Shown here: positions 59,029 through 64,000 of the stretch, one piece after another
Numbering within the stretch: position 1 is the stretch's first letter
How the letters are laid out: every line of letters begins with the position of its first letter
Assembly (NCBI GenBank): GCA_002529455.1
Contig: NYMS01000002.1
Span: 62,001-126,000, forward strand
DNA from: Glycomyces fuscus
GTDB lineage: Bacteria > Actinomycetota > Actinomycetes > Streptosporangiales > Streptosporangiaceae
DNA length: 64,000 nt
Reading direction: 5' to 3'
The notes under the pieces: model-generated
The model's input: only the letters and a program-made list of their open reading frames with translations
What the model was told of the DNA's origin: nothing
Database searches by the model: none
Translations under genes and position numbers: made by a program

Positions 59029-60260
59029 GCCGCCCACCCGCGCATGTCCCAGCCCAGAGGGCGCAGCGGGCGCGCGGCGGGCAGGACGTCGGGTTGGCTC
59101 AGCCCCAGGACCTCGTAGAGCACCGTGCGCGTGCGCTGGGCGAAGCGGCCGGGGTGGGAGGTGGTGCGCGCGGCCACGGCACGCAGCGCCTCGCTCTCGG
59201 CCGCTCCCGGGGAGCGCAGGACCCCGTCCACGGGCAGGGCGTCCTCGCCCACGGTCGGAAGGGTGCGCAGGGCCTGCCCCATGGGTGAGGCCGTGTCCAC
59301 GTCCGCCCGTCCGCCGCCGACCACCGACACGGGGCGTCCGGTCAGGGTCGCGTAGACGGTGGTGGAGCCGTGGTCGCCCACCACCGCGTCGGCGGCCGCC
59401 AGGGCGCTGGCCCACTCGGCCTCGACCGGGACCACCTCCAGTCCCTGTGAGACGAGCGGGCCCAGCCACTGGTGCACCTGCCAGCTCCCGTGGGCCGCCC
59501 AGACGTTGGGGTGCACCAGTAGGCCGACCCGGCAGGACGCGGACACCGCCTCCACGACCAGGCGCTCGAGCAGGGGACGACCGGTCCCCAGCAGGGAAGA
59601 GCGTCCCCATGTCGAGGCCGCCACCACCCACACGTCGTCGGCGCCCAGACCGAGCTGGGACCGGCACCACGGGCGCCGTTCCAGCGAGGCCAGGATCCGG
59701 TCCGCGGCGGCGTCCCCCACCACACGGGCGCCGCCGGCCGCCTCGGGGCACGCGGACGAGAGGCGCAGGGCCTCCTCGTCGTGGGCGAGCGCGATCCGCT
59801 CCGCGACCAGACGGCCGTCCCGGACCAGGCCCTCACGCCCCAGACCATAGGTGGCGCGGTCGAGCGCGCCCCGCCGCCCGCGGTGGGCGGGGGTGAGCTT
59901 GTTGAACCCGACGCCGTGCGCGAACAGCACCACCGGCGCGTGGATCCGGTCCAGGGCCTGGCTGGCGCTGGCCGCCAGGGCCAGGTCGAAGCGGGTGTTG
60001 ACCGCCTGCTGCCAGGGCACCACCACGACTCCTGCCCGCGCCAGCCAGGAGGCGAGCCCGGAGCCGAACACCTGACCGGGCGCGACCGTGAAGACCACCT
60101 GCACACGCGGGTCGGAGGCCACGGTCGCCACCGGGTCCATCAGCCGTTGCGCGTCGGCGACCGTGCACGCCACGGCCAGCACCCGGCGGCACCCGTCCCA
60201 GGTGGTCCACCGCCCCGCGTCCATCCCGATCGGGGCGCGAGCCCATTCCGAGTTCCCCAT
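59025..60260 (-). CDS. GT-B/CDP-glycerol-transferase-like protein, function unknown
   Basis: A 411-residue protein with a two-lobed nucleotide-sugar-type architecture: an N-terminal Rossmann-like part (VLAVACTVADAQRLMDPVA, LFAHGVGFNKL) and a C-terminal part with VWVVAASTWGRSSLL, GLLVHPNVW and AADAVVGDHGSTTVYATLTG, the last resembling the acceptor-nucleotide loop of CDP-glycerol glycerophosphotransferases and UDP-GlcNAc 2-epimerases. It overlaps the following unknown gene and probably forms a two-gene operon with it. ATG at 60260 is used. Substrate unknown. Confidence 0.65.
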   Translation of the reverse strand: MGNSEWARAPIGMDAGRWTTWDGCRRVLAVACTVADAQRLMDPVATVASDPRVQVVFTVAPGQVFGSGLASWLARAGVVVVPWQQAVNTRFDLALAASASQALDRIHAPVVLFAHGVGFNKLTPAHRGRRGALDRATYGLGREGLVRDGRLVAERIALAHDEEALRLSSACPEAAGGARVVGDAAADRILASLERRPWCRSQLGLGADDVWVVAASTWGRSSLLGTGRPLLERLVVEAVSASCRVGLLVHPNVWAAHGSWQVHQWLGPLVSQGLEVVPVEAEWASALAAADAVVGDHGSTTVYATLTGRPVSVVGGGRADVDTASPMGQALRTLPTVGEDALPVDGVLRSPGAAESEALRAVAARTTSHPGRFAQRTRTVLYEVLGLSQPDVLPAARPLRPLGWDMRGWAA

Positions 60261-60506
60261 CCGGAGCTCCCTCCAGCAGATTCCGCACGCATGCGGCCGT
60301 CACTCGGAGGATGGGAGCTCCGGCTCGACACTCCTCTGGACGTTGCGCTGGACGCCCCCGGACGCGGCGCTGGACCCCGCGGCCCGGGCCACTGCCGCCG
60401 CGCCCGCCTCCGCCGGCGCCGTGCGCACGCCCACCGAGCGCGGCCCGCTGGGCATCCGGGAAGAGTACGCTCGGGCGGCCGCGACACCACGACGACGGGA
60501 CCTGTC

Positions 60507-61100
60507 ATGACCTGTGAGCCCTGGACGGTGGACTTCTGGTTCGACCCGGCCTGCCCGCTGAGCCGGGTCACCGCGCGGTGGCTGCGCGGGGTCGCCGAGG
60601 AGCGGCCGGTCACCGTCCGGTGGCGCGTCATGAGCCTGTCGGTGCTCAACGAGGGCAGGGACGAGGACCCCGAGGGCGACACGGAGGGCTACCTGTGGAT
60701 CCCCGCCCGCGTGTGCGCCGCGGTGCAGAGCGGCCACGGGCACGAGGCGCTCGGCCGGTTCCACGACGCGCTGTGGACCGGGGAGGACGGCGCGGAGCGC
60801 GAATGGATCGGCGACCTCGCCGGCGCCCTGCGCCGGGCGGGGCTGCCCGAGGCCCTCGCGGGGGCCGGTTCCTCCGAGGAGCACGACCCCTTCCTGCGCG
60901 CCTCCCACCACGGGGCCGTGCGCGGTGTCCACGGCGAGGTCGGAACGCCGATCCTGGCCCTCACCGGCGCCGGCGGTTCGTCGCGGGCGCTCTTCGGCCC
61001 CGTCGTCGCCGCACCGCCGGACCCGGCCGACGCCCTGCGCCTGTGGGAGGCGGTCGTGCTCCTCGCCGGCGTCCCCCAGTTCCGCGAGATCAAGACCTGA
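60507..61100 (+). CDS. Mycothiol-dependent nitroreductase homologue (Rv2466c-like) with CPLS motif
   Basis: A 197-residue DsbA-fold protein. WFDPACPLSRVTARWLRGVA near the start, VRWRVMSLSVLNEGRDED, FLRASHHGAVRGVHGEVGTP and FGPVVAAPPDPADALRLWEA align with Rv2466c, which reduces nitro compounds using mycothiol/mycoredoxin. The active-site pair CPWC becomes CPLS (Cys16, Ser19), so only one thiol remains; a monothiol mechanism or loss of disulfide function follows. ATG at 60507. Divergent from the GT-B-like gene. Confidence 0.85.
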   Translation: MTCEPWTVDFWFDPACPLSRVTARWLRGVAEERPVTVRWRVMSLSVLNEGRDEDPEGDTEGYLWIPARVCAAVQSGHGHEALGRFHDALWTGEDGAEREWIGDLAGALRRAGLPEALAGAGSSEEHDPFLRASHHGAVRGVHGEVGTPILALTGAGGSSRALFGPVVAAPPDPADALRLWEAVVLLAGVPQFREIKT

Positions 61101-61273
61101 CGCGCGGCCACCGGGTCCCGCCTCCGGCGGTCACCGGGCCGCCCGGCCGGACCGGCTCCACGTGGTCGGGGCGGGCACCCCGGCAGCGGGAACCGCGCCC
61201 GCCCCTCCCCCTCCGCCCAGGCAGCGGGCGGAGGGACGGTACGGCGGGGCGTTCGGACGGACGGTGGGGGCCT

Positions 61274-61714
61274 TCAGCCGATCTGCTCGGCCAGGGAGAC
61301 GATGACGCCCCCGGGTCCGCGGAGGTAACAGAGCCGGTAGGAGTCCTCGTAGCGCGCCAGTTCGCCGACGAGTTCGGCGCCGTGGTCGCGCAGGCGGGCG
61401 ATGACGTCCTCGACGTCCTCGACGGCGAACATGACGCTGCGCAGGCCCAGCGTGTTCGCCGGCGCGTTCGCCGGCTCGGCGCTGACCGCCGCCGGCGTGC
61501 GGAACCTCGTCAGCTCGAGGCGGCCGTGGCCGTCCGGCGTGCGCATCATCGCGATGTCGACCCGGACGTCGTCGAGCCCGGTGACACGGTCCACCCAGGC
61601 CCCCTCGACCGGCGCCTCGCCCTCCACCTCCATGCCGAGTTCGACGAAGAAGGCGACAGCAGCCTCGAGGTCGTCGACCACGACGCCGACGTGGTCCATC
61701 CGCTGGATCGTCAT
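61274..61714 (-). CDS. VOC/glyoxalase-fold protein (bleomycin-resistance superfamily)
   Basis: A 146-residue VOC protein: RMDHVGVVVDDLEAAVAFFVEL in the first beta-alpha-beta-beta-beta unit and LRSVMFAVEDVEDVIARL then CYLRGPGGVIVSLAEQ in the second, with metal-ligand positions His8 and a Glu near the C-terminus. Could be a dioxygenase, glyoxalase or resistance protein; metal site appears complete. ATG at 61714; an in-frame ATG at 61726 adds four residues. Confidence 0.83.
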   Translation of the reverse strand: MTIQRMDHVGVVVDDLEAAVAFFVELGMEVEGEAPVEGAWVDRVTGLDDVRVDIAMMRTPDGHGRLELTRFRTPAAVSAEPANAPANTLGLRSVMFAVEDVEDVIARLRDHGAELVGELARYEDSYRLCYLRGPGGVIVSLAEQIG

Positions 61715-61855
61715 ACGGCCAAGCATAGGGGCCGGACCTCCGGTCGCGGCGGATGGGAGCCGAAGCGGGTCGGGCGGACGCCCGCGGGGGTCGGGGATCC
61801 CGGGCTGGTGGGGGCGCCGGACACCCCCGCGGGTTCAGGGTCCCGGACCCGCGCC

Positions 61856-62656
61856 CTACTCCCAGGTCGCGGTGTCGGGGTCGATGCCGTGGGCGCGTGC
61901 GCTGGCGTCGATGGTTCGGCGCAGCCACGTGGCGAGGCCGGCGCGGATGCCGTCGTAGTGGGCCGCGAACCCCGGATCGGCCTCGAACATGCGGCCGAGG
62001 CAGACCTGCATCCGCCTGGTGAGGGGGAAGTACGAGGCGAAGACCTCGCGGTGCCGCTCGACGAGTCGGTTCGCCCGCGGGCTGCCCGGTGCGACGCCGG
62101 CGTCCATCGCGTCCCCGAGGGCGCGGTCGAGGTCGGCGACGGCGTCGGCGACGGCCCGCCACTCCTCCGGGCCGCGGGAGGCCGAGCGTTCGGCGTACTG
62201 CAGCCACTGCTTCGTGTCTCCGTAGCGCTGACGGGCCTGGGCGGGCCAGTCCGGGTCCCACCGCGGGCCGAGGACCGCGGCCTGCTGCTCGGCGGTCAGT
62301 AGCAGGCCGCGCTCGTGGGCGTCGATCATCCGGTCCAGTCCGTCGCCGAGCTGCTGGAGGCGGTCGATCCGCTCGGCGACCCGGGCGCGCTGCTCGCGCA
62401 ACGCGCCCGGCACGTCGGCGGCAGAGCCGTCCAGGAGGGCCCGGATCCTGTCCAGGCCCAGGCCGAGCTCACGGTAGACGACGATGCGGTGCAGGCGTTC
62501 CAGATCACCAGCGGTGTAGAGCCGGTACCCGGCGGCCGTGCGCAGCGACGGCCGCGCCAGGGCGATCTCGTCCCAGTGGTGCAGCGCGCGGACCGTCACG
62601 CCCAGACGCGCCGAGACCTGTCCGACGGTCAGGCCGTCGTCAGCGGCATCAGGCAT
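61856..62656 (-). CDS. MerR-family regulator with TipAS-type drug-binding domain
   Basis: A 266-residue regulator. N-terminal MerR winged helix TVGQVSARLGVTVRALHHWDEIALARPS then YRLYTAGDLERLHRIVVYREL, dimer helix ERIDRLQQLG; C-terminal domain YGDTKQWLQYAERSASRGPE to CLGRMFEADPGFAAHYDGIR matches the TipA-type antibiotic-binding fold. TipA-like proteins activate multidrug genes when bound by thiopeptides; this binding is inferred. The start ATG at 62656 overlaps the stop of the upstream VOC gene by eight bases. Confidence 0.88.
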   Translation of the reverse strand: MPDAADDGLTVGQVSARLGVTVRALHHWDEIALARPSLRTAAGYRLYTAGDLERLHRIVVYRELGLGLDRIRALLDGSAADVPGALREQRARVAERIDRLQQLGDGLDRMIDAHERGLLLTAEQQAAVLGPRWDPDWPAQARQRYGDTKQWLQYAERSASRGPEEWRAVADAVADLDRALGDAMDAGVAPGSPRANRLVERHREVFASYFPLTRRMQVCLGRMFEADPGFAAHYDGIRAGLATWLRRTIDASARAHGIDPDTATWE

Positions 62657-63185
62657 GCCCCTCATTATCGCCGCGGACGGAGTCGGGTGGGGTGATCCCG
62701 ATGGCCTCGAGGTTTCGCGCCTCCTGGCTGGCCGGATCGAAGGGCTTCGCCGCGGTGAGAACGATCCGTGCGTTCTCGGGGGTGATCACCTCCACGTCGC
62801 GGGTGTTCCAGGGCGTGTCCCGCGGACCGTCGACCGAGTCCGGGCGCAGCGCACGGCAGGCCTCGACGAGGGAGTCGACCTGGCTGAGCACGCACGCGAA
62901 ACTGAGGCCCACCGCCGGCGTCCGCTCCGGAACGCTCTCCGCCGAGACCAGGAGCACGTCCTGGAACGCCCACCGGCGCAGGTGCACGAGCCTGCCGGGG
63001 ATGCCGAACAGTTCGAAGAACCCGAGTCCGCGGACCCAGAAGTCCACCGACTCCTCCAGGTCGCTCGTGGGGATCGTCGCGAAGGCGGGCATTCCGTAGA
63101 TGCCGCGGAACGGCTCCGGCGGAACCGCGTCAGGGCCGGGGGTGGGCACGGGGCTGATCTCGAACGCGTTGTAGTAGTCGCTCAT
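62649..63185 (-). CDS. VOC-family protein co-transcribed with the TipA-like regulator
   Basis: A 178-residue VOC-fold protein: FATIPTSDLEESVDFWVRGLGFFE and VHLRRWAFQDVLLVSAESVP; GLSFACVLSQVDSLVEACRAL in the second module. Longer than the usual 120-150 through an N-terminal extension. The overlap with the MerR start (62649-62656) points to coupled translation, so this protein is probably produced with, and induced by, the regulator, perhaps as the resistance determinant. Substrate unknown. ATG at 63185 has GGAGG upstream. Confidence 0.82.
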   Translation of the reverse strand: MSDYYNAFEISPVPTPGPDAVPPEPFRGIYGMPAFATIPTSDLEESVDFWVRGLGFFELFGIPGRLVHLRRWAFQDVLLVSAESVPERTPAVGLSFACVLSQVDSLVEACRALRPDSVDGPRDTPWNTRDVEVITPENARIVLTAAKPFDPASQEARNLEAIGITPPDSVRGDNEGHA

Positions 63186-63282
63186 GCACCCCACCCTCCG
63201 GCCTCACGCGGCGTGAGGGTCAAGCCGGACCCGTCCGTCCCGCGCCCCCGCGCCGATGCGGCCGACGCGGGGGCCGGGGCGC

Positions 63283-64000
63283 TCACCGGCGCGCGTCCCC
63301 CGGGGCGCCGGACCGCCCTCCCCCGCCGGCCCGTGCCTCCTTGCGCCAGAACTCCAGTTCAGCCCTCATCTGCCGGGTCTGGGGGTGCTCGGGGCCCAGA
63401 ACGCGCAGCTGGTCGGGCATGAGGGCCTCCAAGGCCTCGGCCGCCCGCACGGGGTCGCCCGCCTCACCGCGGAAACGGGCCAGGCTGTGGCGGGTGGTGA
63501 GGACGTGGGGGTGGTCGGCGCCCAGATAGCGGACCTGGTCCCGCAGGAGCTTCCCGAGTCCCTCCAACGCGCCCGCGTGGTCTCCCGCGACGCCCCGCCA
63601 GGCGGCGATCTGGCCGCGGGTGCTGAGGGTGTCGGGGTGGCCTGGACCGAGGAGGCGCAGTTGGTCGGGAAGGAGGGCCTCGAAGCCCTCGACGGCGCCG
63701 CCGACGTCACCCGCCCGTCCCCGCCACCGAGCGGCCTGGCTCCGGATGAGCATGGTGCCCGGATGGTCGGGGCCCAGCACGCGCCGGTGGTCGCCGATCA
63801 GCGACCGGTAGGTCTCGAAGGCGGCCCGGGCGTCACCCGCGCGGCCCCTCAGGGAGGCCAGGTAACCGCGTGCGGCCAGCACTTCGGGATGGTCGGGGCC
63901 GAGTCGGCGCAGGAGGCCGGGCAGGAGGGCCTCGAGCGCCTCGGCCCCGCCGAGGTGGTCACCCGCACGCCCGCGCCACCGCGCCGCCTGGAGCCGGGTG
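63283..64000 (-). CDS. TPR-repeat protein, 5' end outside the window
   Basis: The frame is open to the window edge, so the N-terminal part is missing. The visible C-terminal region contains five 42-residue repeats, each with a RGRAGD-like turn and a LGPDHPDTL-like end (e.g. RGRAGDVGGAVEGFEALLPD, LRLLGPGHPDTL), typical of TPR_12 repeats in actinobacterial NB-ARC/TPR proteins, then an Arg/Gly-rich tail. The repeat length (126 bases) is visible in the DNA. Missing part may hold an NB-ARC or effector domain. Confidence 0.85.
   Translation of the reverse strand, partial: TRLQAARWRGRAGDHLGGAEALEALLPGLLRRLGPDHPEVLAARGYLASLRGRAGDARAAFETYRSLIGDHRRVLGPDHPGTMLIRSQAARWRGRAGDVGGAVEGFEALLPDQLRLLGPGHPDTLSTRGQIAAWRGVAGDHAGALEGLGKLLRDQVRYLGADHPHVLTTRHSLARFRGEAGDPVRAAEALEALMPDQLRVLGPEHPQTRQMRAELEFWRKEARAGGGGRSGAPGDARR

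Noticed and set aside
63283..64000. 126-bp periodic repeats near the right edge, possible CRISPR or tandem repeat
   Set aside because: The period encodes 42-residue TPR units in a continuous reading frame; spacers and repeats do not alternate as in CRISPR.
1..64000. Search for tRNA, rRNA, insertion sequences, integrases and phage genes
   Set aside because: No cloverleaf/T-loop pattern, rRNA stretch, transposase or integrase motif was seen by eye; a tRNA scan would be needed to be sure.

Overview
The window is very GC-rich throughout, has strong third-codon GC bias, almost no AT-rich DNA outside a few intergenic islands, and many GTG/TTG starts. It carries gene families typical of actinomycetes: a SARP regulator with an NB-ARC/TPR extension, two Eis-type acetyltransferases, a mycothiol-dependent nitroreductase homologue, a maleylpyruvate-isomerase/DinB-fold protein, an IdeR/DmdR iron box and a TipA-like MerR. 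I infer a filamentous actinomycete chromosome, most like Nocardiopsis or a relative; the genus is a guess from gene content. No rRNA, tRNA, CRISPR array, insertion sequence or prophage was recognised.

Layout. 1-4.4 kb: end of an unknown gene, a membrane protein, an SDR oxidoreductase, a frameshifted GNAT and a Bcr/CflA drug exporter. 4.6-7.7 kb: a winged-helix protein, a 744-bp AT-richer island with a strong hairpin terminator, and a large precursor-like protein ending in an eight-cysteine fulvocin C-like bacteriocin domain. 8.0-15.0 kb: a homogentisate-degradation operon (metallo-beta-lactamase-fold protein, FAD hydroxylase, hmgA, a 282-aa unknown, fumarylacetoacetase), divergent from a MarR regulator with operator-like repeats between. 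15.1-29.8 kb: a PLP aminotransferase-fold enzyme, two Eis paralogues, a sugar-kinase-like ATPase, a siderophore-interacting protein under an iron box, a flavin disulfide reductase, a TRIC-type channel, a LysR/threonine-dehydratase pair, an acyltransferase, a phosphoesterase, a CaCA exchanger and a manganese catalase.

30-38 kb: DUF2071 protein, a three-subunit molybdenum aldehyde/xanthine dehydrogenase operon, a DinB-fold protein, and a TetR/DHA2-exporter pair with two operator copies. 38-46.9 kb: an IclR - CoA-transferase - citryl-CoA lyase operon in which each start overlaps the preceding stop, a 63-aa gene opposite it under a matching operator, a sodium:solute symporter with anhydro-MurNAc kinase, and two DNA-glycosylase-like genes. 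47-51.8 kb: a YjbR/HhH-like protein, a CPBP protease with a two-component system (response regulator frameshifted) and a MurG paralogue. 52-64 kb: a SARP-NB-ARC-TPR regulator and a separate NB-ARC/TPR protein that share a perfect 10-bp palindrome upstream, a tiny terminator-bounded hydrophobic ORF between them, a GT-B-like pair, a mycothiol nitroreductase homologue, two VOC proteins, a TipA-like MerR, and a TPR protein running off the window.

Recurring themes are tight start/stop overlaps inside operons, regulators placed next to operator-like inverted repeats, and long perfect GC-rich hairpins without T-tracts between convergent genes. The least ordinary items are the fulvocin C-like fusion protein, the homogentisate operon with an unexplained protein and a degenerate metallo-beta-lactamase motif, the twin SARP/NB-ARC locus with its shared palindrome and micro-ORF, and the IclR operator pair.
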